Positions 8,182 to 16,075 are shown, numbered from the stretch's first letter. The stretch: DNA of 64,000 bases from Streptomyces sp. NRRL S-31 (GCF_000718775.1 NZ_JOCB01000023.1:20114-84113); one strand, 5' to 3'. Program-made: numbers and translations. The notes: generated by a model not told the origin, from the letters alone.

Positions 8182-8930
8182 ACACCGACGGGACACCGCC
8201 CGGCCCGGAGACCACACGGCGGCACCCCCGCGCGGAGCGGCCGCACCCGCCGCAGGGCCCCACCGGCACCGGCACGCCCGACCCCGCCCGGGTCACCGTC
8301 GAGGACGGACACCTGGGAGCGCCCTTCTCGCTCCTGCGCACCGACCAGGCGATCTCGTGGAAGGTCCACCTGCGTGCCGAGCACATCCTGCGCGGCACCT
8401 GCCCCGTCCCGCCCGAACTGGCCGACCGGGACCTGGCCGCCGCCGACATACGGGCGGATAGCGCGGAGGGGCTCCTCCTGATCACCCTGCGGGAGCTGGG
8501 CTACCTCGACGAGGACGGCCGCGCCCTGCTCCCGTGGCCGGCCCTGGTCCGCGGCACCGCCGAACGCGCGTCTCTCGCGGATCGCGCGGGAGCCGGCGAG
8601 GCATCGCCCCCGCGGATCGAGGACGCGATACGACGCCTGCTGGCACGCGGGCTCCTGACATGGGAGACCCGCGTCGAACTGCTCTGCCACACCCCCACGG
8701 TCCAGGAGGCGGAACCCGAGGAACCCGCGACCGCGTCCGCCCACGCCCCGGGCGCCCCGAGCGCCCACCGGGTGGCGGGACACCTGATGCGGATAGGCCA
8801 CCTGGGCAAGGAGGCCGGCCCGGAGGCCCGGGCGGCGTACCGCGACGACCACCGGCGAGCCGGGCTGGCCGGCCCCCACGAGCTGCCCCACGGCTACACG
8901 TACGTCCGCGAACACGAGCGGGGGACGTAG
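8178..8930 (+). CDS. Uncharacterised protein coupled to PD-(D/E)XK nuclease
   Basis: 250 residues; ATG 8178 overlaps the nuclease stop by four bases. I do not recognise the family. The first 40 residues are Pro/Thr-rich and probably disordered. Residues 45-160 look mostly helical with a possible winged-helix pattern (RIEDAIRRLLARGLLTWETR), and the C-terminus has a charged helical segment ending HGYTYVREHERGT. No membrane segment or enzyme motif is visible. Translational coupling suggests a partner, regulator or specificity subunit of the nuclease. Confidence 0.55.
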   Translation: MNTDGTPPGPETTRRHPRAERPHPPQGPTGTGTPDPARVTVEDGHLGAPFSLLRTDQAISWKVHLRAEHILRGTCPVPPELADRDLAAADIRADSAEGLLLITLRELGYLDEDGRALLPWPALVRGTAERASLADRAGAGEASPPRIEDAIRRLLARGLLTWETRVELLCHTPTVQEAEPEEPATASAHAPGAPSAHRVAGHLMRIGHLGKEAGPEARAAYRDDHRRAGLAGPHELPHGYTYVREHERGT

Positions 8931-9094
8931 GACGCGTCCGGACAGCGGGGGCCGCAGACGGCCCGCTGCGGGGACGTGCGCCGGGCCGGAGACGGCCCGC
9001 TGCTCGGGCGTGCGCCCGCCCGGCTCAGTGGCTCGCGGTGAGCCCGCCGCTCAGCGTGAGGTCGAACCGGACCAGCGGCGTGGACGGCACACAC

Positions 9095-9394
9095 ATGCAG
9101 ATCGGCGAGGTCGCCGCGCGGACCGAACTCTCCCTGAGCGCCATCCGGCACCACGAGGAGGCCGGACTCGTCGTCTCTTCCGCCTGGTCGCAGGGTGGCT
9201 TCCGCCCGATGGCCATCCGCCGCACCGATCGCCTCGACTCCGGCGAGGACCTGGGCGCCGACGAGCGGGCGACATGTCCGGACCGGGTGCGCGGCCACGA
9301 ACGGGCCGCCGCCGAACGCGCGGCGGACCTGCGCACCCAGCCGGCACGGGCCGAGGAGTTCGCGGCCACCCTGCGCGCCCGCCTCACCGGCCCC
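9095..9394 (+). pseudogene. Decayed MerR-family regulator
   Basis: From ATG 9095 the reading frame starts like a normal MerR protein (MQIGEVAARTELSLSAIRHH, EEAGLV, SQGGFR). It then jumps directly to the normally distal segment TDRLDSGEDLGADERA and continues RVRGHERAAAERAADLRTQ. The stretch expected between them, covering the second part of the DNA-binding domain and the start of the dimerisation helix, is missing. Family-typical residues are also changed (RHH for RHY, CPDRV for LLDRV). The frame then runs on without a stop into the toxin gene, which makes a false long ORF. Confidence 0.65.
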
Positions 9395-9553
9395 GCGCCC
9401 GAGCACGCCACCCTTCCTCGTCGCTCCACTCGCGGACGGTCGCAGTCACCATGGGCAGAACCCTACGGGCTCCGTCTGGAGAGGCACGCGATCGGCGCTT
9501 GCCGTCGCTTAAGGAAAACCTTAAGGTCGGTGTTGGTGTCGAAGGGAGTCGTC

Positions 9554-9913
9554 TTGAGCTGGACGATCAAGGTCACCGATGAGTACGCGGAGTGGTTCAG
9601 ACTCCTGATCAAGGAGGATCTGGGCTCGGCCTCCCAGGTCGCGCAGGCTGTGGCCGCTCTGCGTGAGGCAGGACCGACTCTGGGGCGCCCCCTCGTGGAC
9701 CGGTTAAAGGGCTCGGAACTGCATCATCTGAAGGAGCTGAGGCCGGGATCGGGTGGGCGCTCCGAAATGCGGATCATCTTCGCCTTCGATCCGACTCGCT
9801 CGGCCCTGCTGCTCCTGGGCGGTGACAAGGCCGGGAACTGGGAGCGCTGGTACCGCGACAACATTCCGCTGGCCGAGCAGCTCTACCACGACTACGCCGA
9901 CGACGAGGAATGA
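9554..9913 (+). CDS. HigB/RelE-type toxin, phage Gp49-like family
   Basis: 119 residues from TTG 9554, chosen for AAGGGA at 9542-9547; the frame is open far upstream but that part is unrelated merR remnant. Family features are W-x-V-x2-E-x2-EWF at the N-terminus, GPTLGRPLVDRLKGSELHHL, and the strand pair SEMRIIFAFDPTRSALLLLG ending with a GNW-x2-WY motif. Such proteins are ribosome-dependent mRNA interferases neutralised by a helix-turn-helix antitoxin encoded just downstream. That gene order (toxin first, antitoxin second) is the HigBA arrangement and is found here with a 10-base gap. Confidence 0.85.
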   Translation: MSWTIKVTDEYAEWFRLLIKEDLGSASQVAQAVAALREAGPTLGRPLVDRLKGSELHHLKELRPGSGGRSEMRIIFAFDPTRSALLLLGGDKAGNWERWYRDNIPLAEQLYHDYADDEE

Positions 9914-9923
9914 GGGAGTAGCC

Positions 9924-10274
9924 ATGCCCAAGAAGGCTGCGCAGGACTGGGAGACCCTGGAGCAGGAGCTGTACGCGGCCGGCGTGGAACCCGCCGAGGT
10001 CGAGGCAGGGTCTCGCCGGCTTCTCGCCGAGGCGCGCGGCCATCAGCTCGCCGAGGCGCGCAAGCAGTTGGGTTTGGCCCAGCGGGAGGTGGCGGCCCGG
10101 ATGGGGGTCAGCGTCGCCCGGGTCTCCCAGATCGAACACGGCGAAGGGGCCACCCTGGACGTCATCGCACGCTATGTGGAGGCGCTCGGCGGGAGGCTGG
10201 ACCTGGTCGCGGACTTCGGCGACCACACCCTGCGCATGCCGGCCAGCAGTAATCAGGACAGCGCGGCGGCGTAG
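9924..10274 (+). CDS. HigA-type helix-turn-helix antitoxin
   Basis: 116 residues. A helical N-terminus (EQELYAAGVEPAEVEAGSRR) precedes a clear XRE helix-turn-helix at residues 50-100: ARKQLGLAQREVAARMGVS, ARVSQIEHGE, LDVIARYVEALGG. GAGGGA lies just before the start, at the end of the toxin gene. It should bind and neutralise the upstream toxin and repress the operon. The pair sits 30 bases outside the first tRNA-derived repeat, so it flanks the integrated array and is not inside it. Confidence 0.85.
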   Translation: MPKKAAQDWETLEQELYAAGVEPAEVEAGSRRLLAEARGHQLAEARKQLGLAQREVAARMGVSVARVSQIEHGEGATLDVIARYVEALGGRLDLVADFGDHTLRMPASSNQDSAAA

Positions 10275-10300
10275 CGTCGTCGGGCGGGGCCCTTCTCTCT

Positions 10301-10343
10301 GTGCCCCCGGCAGGATTCGAACCTGCGACACCCGCTTTAGGAG
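10301..10343 (-). repeat. att copy 1: 3' fragment of tRNA-Arg(CCU)
   Basis: A 43-bp segment identical to the anticodon-to-3'-end part of the intact tRNA at 54643-54715, same orientation. It lacks the 5' half and cannot make a tRNA. Identity with copy 3 extends 11 bases further left (10290-10343 matches 22110-22163). It marks the outer left end of the integrated array. Confidence 0.88.
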
Positions 10344-10579
10344 TGAGATGCGCCGCCGACTGCCAAGCAGCGCGTGGTCAGGTCTGGCCGAGGTCGATCT
10401 CCACTGGGAAGGGGGAGAGCGCCTCGGGCGATCTCGACGGTCATCTCGTCATCCGGGCCGAAAACCATGCACATGTCCTGGTGGAGTGGTTCGAGGGCCT
10501 GCCGCGCCTCGGCGGTCCGGCCCTGGGCGAGCAGCAGCATCCCGATGTCGTGCCGCCGCTCCACGGCTTCCTCGCTCAC

Positions 10580-10863
10580 GTCGCTGGTCGGCCCGTCGAG
10601 CCGCGCAACCTCTATCGCTCCTTCACCCGCGTCTCCCAGTCCGCCGGCCTCCGCGTCATCCGACTCCACGACGCCCGGCACGGCACGGCACGGCCACCCT
10701 CCTCACGGCGGCCAGGGTCGCACCCCGCGTCGTGATGGAGGTCCTCGGGCACTCTCAGATCAGCATCACGATGGACGTGTACACCCACGTCGTCCGTGAC
10801 GCGCAGCGCGAGGCCATGAGCCACATGGACCGGCTGCTCAGGAGGCGTCCTGGTCGTCGGTGA
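10580..10863 (+). pseudogene. Tyrosine integrase C-terminal fragment with frameshift
   Basis: The first frame encodes RNLYRSFTRVSQSAG and LRVIRLHDARHGTA, the box with the conserved H-x2-R. The reading must then shift to give TATLLTAARVAPRVVMEVLG and HSQISITMDVYTHVV, the box with the final His and the catalytic Tyr, ending at 10863. The break coincides with three tandem copies of CGGCA at 10676-10690. Removing one 5-base copy restores a continuous RHGTATLL reading. The N-terminal two thirds of the gene are absent. It is not expected to be active. Confidence 0.75.
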
Positions 10864-10893
10864 CCGACTTCGTTGATGTCAGCTGTAGATGCC

Positions 10894-10935
10894 AGAGGGC
10901 CTTCACCTCCCAACGTTGGGAGGTGAAGGCCCTCT
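10894..10935. terminator. 42-base perfect palindrome left of att copy 2
   Basis: 21-bp arms centred on AACGTT, between the integrase remnant and att copy 2. Hairpins occupy the same place beside copies 3 and 4. They would terminate integrase transcription rightward and tRNA transcription leftward. Confidence 0.7.
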
Positions 10936-10941
10936 GAACTG

Positions 10942-10989
10942 GTGCCCCCGGCAGGATTCGAACCTGCGACACCCGCTTTAGGAGAGCGG
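10942..10989 (-). repeat. att copy 2: tRNA-Arg(CCU) 3' fragment
   Basis: Contains the common 43-bp core (10942-10984) and matches the intact tRNA for five more bases (to 10989), reaching the 5' side of the anticodon stem before diverging. It is the boundary between element C and element B. Confidence 0.88.
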
Positions 10990-11403
10990 AGGGGGCGCGG
11001 GGTCGCTGACCAGGGGCTTTGATACCTGGCCAGGCTGCCCAGAACTCGACCGTGAGACACCCCTGTTGACCGTGGCTGACCTCTGCATCTGGCACGGTAG
11101 TGGCACGAACCTCAGCCGACGAAAGTCAACGACGATGGTGGGCGCGCCGATCGACCAGGCGCGTGTGTGCCTCGCTGCACCCCCACCGACCTAAGCCACG
11201 CTGCCACGCCGTCGACTAGAGCACGCCGCGCCGGCCGAACCGTGACCTGTGCCCTCTGTGGGAGCGTCCTTCAAAGGCTACGCAGCGGACTTGGCAGGCG
11301 CTCTTGCCTTGAACGACACAGCGGGACTGAGTCGTTTCGGCGAAGTGTCCCGGCGGGAGCCGCAAGCGCATCATAATGAGAAGTATCGCTACCAGGAGGG
11401 GAC
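10990..11403. other. Non-coding left end of element B
   Basis: No convincing gene. It carries two TGGCACG repeats (11090-11096 and 11101-11107), probable integrase arm sites, and the promoter region of the STAND gene. A -10-like CATAAT lies near 11372 and a strong AGGAGGGG at 11393-11400. Base composition drops towards the STAND gene. Confidence 0.5.
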
Positions 11404-13668
11404 ATGGACAGCTTCGATCTTGCCAGACTGACCGATTTTGATTTTGAGGCTGTTTGTAAGGATATATTTGAGGCCGAGTACGGCCTGAGGCTAGAGCTAT
11501 TTTCCCCAGGCGCTGACGCAGGAGTCGATCTTCGCTACTTCCATGCAGGTAAATCCGAGCTTATAGTTCAATGCAAGCACTGGGCGCGCTCATCGCGGGC
11601 TAAATTGATCGAATACGTCAGGAATGTTGAGCTTGCCAAAGTTCAAAGGTTGAAGCCGGATAGGTATATCCTCGCTACTTCCGTTGATCTCACCAAGAAT
11701 TCCAAAGATAAGCTGTACGATCTACTGGCTCCATATGTCAAAACGCCAAGCGACATCCTTGGAGTCGACGAGATAAACGCACTCTTGCGTAAGCATGAAC
11801 ATATCGTCAGACGTCATCTTCGGCTCTGGCTAACTAGCACAGCGGTCCTTAGTTCCCTGCTTTCTAAGAGCATTGTGACGCGCTCTCAGCAGCTTGCCGA
11901 TGCGCTGGATTCCACGCTTCGCACGTACGCCCCAAATGAGAGTTACGGGAGAGCTCTAGACCTTCTAGATAGTCGGCATTCGTGCGTTATTGCAGGAATC
12001 CCTGGCATCGGGAAGACGACACTGGCTCAAGTTATTTGTGCAGTGTACGTGAGTGAGGGGTTCGAACTGGTTGAGATATCAGCGGACCTTGAGGAGGCCA
12101 ACACGCTATGGGACGATAACATCGCGCAGATTTTCTACTACGATGACTTCCTGGGGCAGTCCTCCTTGGCGGAGAAGCTCGGGAAAAATGAAGATAGTCG
12201 TCTGCTTGCCTTCATGGAAAGGGTTGAGCAAGCGCGCAACAAGAGGTTCGTCCTTACTACGCGCGAATACATTCTTGCTCAAGCGCGACAACGATATGAA
12301 AAGTTGGATAGGCATCGTTTCGAATTGCAGACGTGCGTGGTCGACATGGAGGACTATACCTACCGCGCCAGAGGGTCCATCCTTTACAATCACGTATATG
12401 CGTCCGACCTCAGTGGTGAGGTTAAGGCAAGATTTGCGAATCCTCGGGTTTATCGACCCATAATTCAGCATCCTAATTTTAACCCCCGGGTGGTGGCGGT
12501 CACGATCTCGGAAGCCGCCTTGTTCCCTTCAGCGGATGAAGATCTTGGCAATCGAATCGTGACGAACCTCAGTAATCCTCGGAGCGTATGGTCTCATATA
12601 GTTAATAATCAGCTGGAGGAATCCGATGTATATCTTCTGAGCCTGATTTACTCGTTTATTGGCGGTGTCTATCTAGGTGACATACAAGATCTGTGGGCTT
12701 CTCTGAATCGGAATGCGCGAGATCTCCGAAAGGCTATCAGTACACTCGAAGGTACGATGCTCGGGACTTATCTAAAGTCCGATAGGATCTTCCTGGCATT
12801 CCATAACCCGTCGGTTCGTGACTTCATGCGGGAATATCTCCTAGACGATCAGGCGAGCCTCCTAGAGCTAATCAAGTGTTTCTCTCATTTCGAACAAGTC
12901 GAGACGCTCTTGGTCATGGTCAATGAGCGAGAGGAGGTTCGGAAGTTCTGCGTACGCAACTTGAATGCCCTTGAGTGTGTAGCAGTGAAGGCATTCAATT
13001 CTCCAGGCCTTCGTAGCGACGGCGTAAATCCGAGCTTCGATCTCGCACATCGCGCCAAGGTCTACCTAGCGCTTGGGGAAACTCTAAACTCGGAGCCGAT
13101 CCAAGCGTGCGCCTACGGGGTGCTTATCGAGGGTGACGCCGTCCTCAACGCTTATGATGCGCAGGATATTGTCGACATAATTCACTCCTTGCAGGAGTCG
13201 AAGAGGGAGTCACTGAGGGGAATCGTTGCGGATGTCGTTGAATTCGCAGTTGAGTGGGCGACGGCTGATCTTTCGACCTGGGAGTTGATTGAAGCAGCCA
13301 GGATTTTCCTCGAAAGTATATCGGACTTCGTTCCAGACTCTGATATGCAGAACCTTGAGGACGTGGCGATATGGTATGCCGAAGACGCGATTGAGGCTTG
13401 GGCGGAAGAGGGGCCTGGTTCGATGATTGACCATTCCGTTATGGAGAGAGTCTTGGCCTATGCTGGCAGTCTCGAAAACCCCGAAGAGACTTTTCCTGGC
13501 TACCGTGAAGGCGTAAATAAGATGCCAGACCTCGACTCGGATTATGACGTTAGGGAATACCGTGCGAACCGGGTGGAGGAATCCGGCTCGGGAGTGAGTC
13601 TGATTGAAGAAATGCAAGATGTCGCCCGCATGATGAAGACGCTGCGGGTGACTCGGGAGGATATTTGA
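11404..13668 (+). CDS. Mrr-like nuclease / STAND NTPase fusion, candidate anti-phage defence protein
   Basis: 754 residues. Residues 5-130 are an Mrr-like restriction nuclease domain: FEAVCKDIFEAEYG, GADAGVDLRYF, SELIVQCKHW, giving the D...Q-x-K active site. Residues 175-430 are a STAND-type NTPase with Walker A GIPGIGKTT (about 198), a Walker B-like IFYYDDFLG and RFVLTTREYIL as sensor region. This resembles the nSTAND3 group. The C-terminal 320 residues are helical and probably sense the trigger. Proteins with this architecture are found among Avs-like and other STAND defence systems, where binding a phage protein activates the nuclease. GC content is visibly far below the neighbours, showing recent acquisition. 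It is a single-gene cargo with its own promoter region and ribosome site AGGAGGGG. Confidence 0.78.
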   Translation: MDSFDLARLTDFDFEAVCKDIFEAEYGLRLELFSPGADAGVDLRYFHAGKSELIVQCKHWARSSRAKLIEYVRNVELAKVQRLKPDRYILATSVDLTKNSKDKLYDLLAPYVKTPSDILGVDEINALLRKHEHIVRRHLRLWLTSTAVLSSLLSKSIVTRSQQLADALDSTLRTYAPNESYGRALDLLDSRHSCVIAGIPGIGKTTLAQVICAVYVSEGFELVEISADLEEANTLWDDNIAQIFYYDDFLGQSSLAEKLGKNEDSRLLAFMERVEQARNKRFVLTTREYILAQARQRYEKLDRHRFELQTCVVDMEDYTYRARGSILYNHVYASDLSGEVKARFANPRVYRPIIQHPNFNPRVVAVTISEAALFPSADEDLGNRIVTNLSNPRSVWSHIVNNQLEESDVYLLSLIYSFIGGVYLGDIQDLWASLNRNARDLRKAISTLEGTMLGTYLKSDRIFLAFHNPSVRDFMREYLLDDQASLLELIKCFSHFEQVETLLVMVNEREEVRKFCVRNLNALECVAVKAFNSPGLRSDGVNPSFDLAHRAKVYLALGETLNSEPIQACAYGVLIEGDAVLNAYDAQDIVDIIHSLQESKRESLRGIVADVVEFAVEWATADLSTWELIEAARIFLESISDFVPDSDMQNLEDVAIWYAEDAIEAWAEEGPGSMIDHSVMERVLAYAGSLENPEETFPGYREGVNKMPDLDSDYDVREYRANRVEESGSGVSLIEEMQDVARMMKTLRVTREDI

Positions 13669-13853
13669 CAAAGCCGACCACCCCAGCTATGACGTAGCCC
13701 TTCACCGACGTCAGGCGGCTGATCGTCGTGCGCGTGGCACGGGCGCCGGCCGGGCTGGAGCGGGGCGGAGACAGGAGCGCAGGCCCGGCCGGGGGCCGGG
13801 CCGCGCGCGGTGAGCGGAGCGAGCCGCCTTGAACCAGTAGAGAAAGTTGTAAC

Positions 13854-14225
13854 TCACTCTGTCGATCGGGGCTTGAACTCGTGCGCGCATGCGGGAAGTT
13901 CGGTGCCCTGGCGGTGAGCGAGAGGAAGGAAGAGCGCTGGTCGGATCGTCCATGTGATCCGGGTGTCGGCGTGGGTCACTGACACCGTGCACGGTTCCGC
14001 CCGTAACAGGGCTCGTCGGGTCTCGATGCGGCCCTCGTACAGCCACTCCCACGCTTCGTCCGAAGCGTCTGCGTCCAGGGCCGGGGAGATCGTCCGGAGC
14101 GCGACCGATACCCAACGGTCCGCCTGCGGTGCCGAGTAGGCGTCGAACGATGCCAGCAGTGCCGGCCGCTGCTGCTCGGCCAGGTCCTCGGTCCAGCACT
14201 CACACCAGAAGCCTCGTTTCAGCAC
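13854..14225 (-). CDS. Small uncharacterised AICE protein
   Basis: 123 residues, starting 7 bases inside the end of the upstream ATPase-fold gene, so it is the last gene of a leftward operon Nudix - ATPase-fold - this gene. The sequence is soluble and Trp/Arg-rich (CECWTEDLAEQQRPALLASF; WVSVALRTISPALDA; ITWTIRPALFLPLAH). I do not recognise a named family. Context suggests an accessory function of the element, not core transfer. Confidence 0.55.
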   Translation of the reverse strand: MLKRGFWCECWTEDLAEQQRPALLASFDAYSAPQADRWVSVALRTISPALDADASDEAWEWLYEGRIETRRALLRAEPCTVSVTHADTRITWTIRPALFLPLAHRQGTELPACAHEFKPRSTE

Positions 14226-14647
14226 GAGCGTCCTCCCAGTCGAGCGTCCGCGTACAGCTCCGCGGTGACCGTGTAGCCCTGGTCGCTGCTGTGGACGATC
14301 ACTCGGTGAGCGATGAGGCTGACCATGCCCAGACCCCGGCCGTGCTCCGCGTCCTGGTCCTGGTGCTCGATCTTCGGGGCCGTGCCCGTACCGCCGTCGT
14401 CCGTGACCGAGACCGCGACGACCTGGGCTGAGACCGCGACGGCCAGGTGGAAGATGCCGGAGTCCAAGCCACTCGCCGTGTGGCGGATCGCGTTGGTGCT
14501 CAGCTCGCTCACGATGAGGGCGGCGTCGTCCGCCAAAGGTGATCCGCGCAGGATGTCACGGGTCCAGCGCCGGGCTCGGCTCACTTCTTCCGGGAATCCT
14601 GGGCAACTCAGCCCCCAGACCCGGGCTGTACTCGTATACTCGTGCAT
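14219..14647 (-). CDS. HATPase-fold anti-sigma-like (RsbW/SpoIIAB type) protein
   Basis: 142 residues from ATG 14647; AAGGAA lies 5 bases upstream, and a further ATG at 14677 is less well placed. The GHKL ATPase boxes are present: N-box ELSTNAIRHTASG, G1 box VTDDGGTGTAP and G2 box HGRGLGMVSLIAH. Streptomyces have many such small serine-kinase-like ATP-binding proteins; proven members bind sigma factors or anti-anti-sigma factors. An operator-like ACTCGTATACTCGT sequence at 14630-14643 overlaps the start codon region, so the element's GntR protein may repress it. Confidence 0.8.
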   Translation of the reverse strand: MHEYTSTARVWGLSCPGFPEEVSRARRWTRDILRGSPLADDAALIVSELSTNAIRHTASGLDSGIFHLAVAVSAQVVAVSVTDDGGTGTAPKIEHQDQDAEHGRGLGMVSLIAHRVIVHSSDQGYTVTAELYADARLGGRSC

Positions 14648-14652
14648 ACAAG
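14628..14652. promoter_or_regulatory. ACTCGT operator overlapping ATPase-fold gene start
   Basis: Two direct ACTCGT units (14630-14635 and 14638-14643) lie across the start codon of the leftward gene. They match the half-site of the perfect dyad at 16060-16075 and are a likely target of the GntR-family repressor. Confidence 0.5.
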
Positions 14653-14693
14653 TTCCTTCATGCTGGTAGGCCGCCATGTGCAGCGGGTTCGGG

Positions 14694-15125
14694 CTAGACG
14701 AGTTTCACGCCGTCGTGGGCGCGGATGGCCGGCGGGGTCGTCGCGTCGAGTGCGTCCAGGACGCGGATCGCGTACGCCTCGTCGGCAAGCTCGGTGACCT
14801 CTTCACGAGTGGCCCAGCGCAGTGCGCGGGTCTCGTCACCGGTGGTGGGCGCACCGTCGGCGGCCTCGCAGCGGAAGACCAGCGAGACGATCAAGCCCTT
14901 CATGTTCTTGTAGACGCCGGTCAGGGTCGCCGGAAATGCGATCTTGATGCCGGTCTCTTCGAGGACTTCGCGCTGGAGGGCTTCCGGGATGGTCTCCTCC
15001 TTTTCGAGGACACCGCCCGGCGGCTCCCAGTGGCCGTTGTCCCGGCGCTGGATCAGGAGGGCCCGGCCTTGGTCGTCCACGACGACCCCGGCGACGCTCA
15101 CGGAGTGCGGGCGTTCAGTGCTCAC
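14694..15125 (-). CDS. Nudix hydrolase, possible Pif-like immunity factor
   Basis: 143 residues from GTG 15125; a longer form from 15182 would read into the intergenic operators. The Nudix box is GGVLEKEETIPEALQREVLE followed by ETG (about residues 38-60), intact in its G, E, R-E-x2-E-E residues. The surrounding fold is typical (SVSVAGVVVDDQGRALLIQR). In pSAM2 the immunity factor Pif, which blocks redundant transfer between donor cells, contains a Nudix motif, and a Nudix gene next to a korSA-type regulator is common in AICEs. Assignment as Pif-like is by context; a housekeeping pyrophosphohydrolase role is the alternative. Confidence 0.82.
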   Translation of the reverse strand: MSTERPHSVSVAGVVVDDQGRALLIQRRDNGHWEPPGGVLEKEETIPEALQREVLEETGIKIAFPATLTGVYKNMKGLIVSLVFRCEAADGAPTTGDETRALRWATREEVTELADEAYAIRVLDALDATTPPAIRAHDGVKLV

Positions 15126-15180
15126 GTTCCTCGGCCCTCTCGGCTGGCTAGGCTCTCCACCGTAGCAACACCACTCGCCC

Positions 15181-15210
15181 ACTCGTCTAGATACCTAAAG
15201 GAGTACTCGT
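15181..15210. promoter_or_regulatory. ACTCGT half-sites before the GntR gene
   Basis: ACTCGTCTA at 15181-15189 and ACTCGT at 15205-15210 flank AAAGGAG at 15197-15203; the second overlaps the GTG start. This fits autoregulation of the GntR repressor and control of the divergent Nudix gene. Confidence 0.55.
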
Positions 15211-15997
15211 GAGCCCTCTCCCTTCGGGCCTGCTCGGTGATCTCGACCCCACGAGCGATCGTGCGGTCTTCCGGCAGATCGCTGACCAGCTGCGCGAGGC
15301 CATCGACCGTGGGCGATTCCGCGAGGGTGAGAAGCTGCCCTCCGAAGCCGACCTTGTCGAGCACTTCGGCGTCTCCCGGATGACGGTCCGCAACGCCTTT
15401 TCCATCCTTCAGGGTGAGGGCCTGGTGCACGCCGAGCACGGCAGGGGGGTCTTCGTGCGACCACGACCGCCTGTGCGACGGCTGGCCTCGGACCGCTTTG
15501 CCCGGCGGCACCGGGAGCAGGGCAAGTCTGCGTTCATCGTGGAAGCCGACGCGGCCGGCAGCCACCCCCAGGTGGACAGCCTGGAGGTCAAGGAGGAGAA
15601 GGCCGGCCAGGACATCTCCACCCGGCTCGGGTCCGTGCGGCGGGTTCTCGCGCGTCGGCGCCGGTACCTGCTCGACGGGAAGCCGGTCGAGTTCGCCACC
15701 TCCTACCTCCCGCTCGACATCGCCCGCGGGACCCCCATCGCGGAACCCAACCCGGGCCCCGGTGGCATCTACGCCCGCCTCGAAGAGCTGGGCCACCACC
15801 TCGACCACTTCGAGGAGGAGATCCGTGCGCGGATGCCCTCCCCGACCGAGGTGAAGACGCTTCGGCTGGCGGCCGGCGTGCCGGTCATCCATCTCATCCG
15901 GACGGCCTTCGACACGGAGGGCCGGGCGGTCGAGGTCTGCGACACGGTGATGGCGGCGGACGCGTACGTGCTGTCGTACCAGCTTCCGGCGACCTGA
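15209..15997 (+). CDS. GntR/UTRA-family repressor, KorSA-like
   Basis: 262 residues from GTG 15209. The N-terminal winged helix is clear (AVFRQIADQLREAIDRG, KLPSEADLVEHFGVSRMTVR, EGLVHAEHGRGVFV). Residues 95-255 are a UTRA effector domain (RYLLDGKPVEFATSYLPLD; AAGVPVIHLIRTAFD). In pSAM2, KorSA is a GntR-type repressor of the activator gene that turns on rep-xis-int, and it also controls itself. The location between the Nudix gene and the activator/transfer genes, and the array of ACTCGT sites around it, support the same role here. Confidence 0.88.
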   Translation: MSPLPSGLLGDLDPTSDRAVFRQIADQLREAIDRGRFREGEKLPSEADLVEHFGVSRMTVRNAFSILQGEGLVHAEHGRGVFVRPRPPVRRLASDRFARRHREQGKSAFIVEADAAGSHPQVDSLEVKEEKAGQDISTRLGSVRRVLARRRRYLLDGKPVEFATSYLPLDIARGTPIAEPNPGPGGIYARLEELGHHLDHFEEEIRARMPSPTEVKTLRLAAGVPVIHLIRTAFDTEGRAVEVCDTVMAADAYVLSYQLPAT

Positions 15998-16059
15998 TCG
16001 TCACGATTTGCGGTGGTGCGCGGAGACGTTCTCCCGAACTCGTACACCCCAACACGCTT

Positions 16060-16075
16060 ACTCGTATAGACGAGT
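16060..16075. promoter_or_regulatory. Perfect GntR operator ACTCGT-N4-ACGAGT
   Basis: Arms ACTCGT (16060-16065) and ACGAGT (16070-16075) form a perfect dyad upstream of the putative activator gene. Another half-site TAGACGAGTAGATA is at 16141-16154, directly before the ribosome site. This is the best candidate for the KorSA-like binding site. Confidence 0.65.

Larger units (their letters stand above)
10301..10941. mobile_element. Element C: 0.64-kb remnant of a tRNA-Arg integrated element
   Basis: The interval between att copies 1 and 2 holds only the C-terminal part of a tyrosine integrase gene (10580-10863, frameshifted) and a hairpin. The integrase fragment lies just left of the right-hand att copy, the same arrangement as in the two larger elements, so this looks like a deletion relic of a third integration at the same tRNA. 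Confidence 0.7.

Noticed and set aside
8534..9913. Apparent single 459-codon gene
   Set aside because: It joins a shadow of the 8178 gene, the merR relic and the toxin gene, which happen to share a frame; real starts are at 9095 (relic) and 9554.
10337..10681. Minus-strand fragment resembling the TPR tail of a kinase-type protein (VFGPDDEMTVEIA)
   Set aside because: Short, without a start region, and overlaps the integrase remnant; it may be another relic, but support is too weak for a feature.
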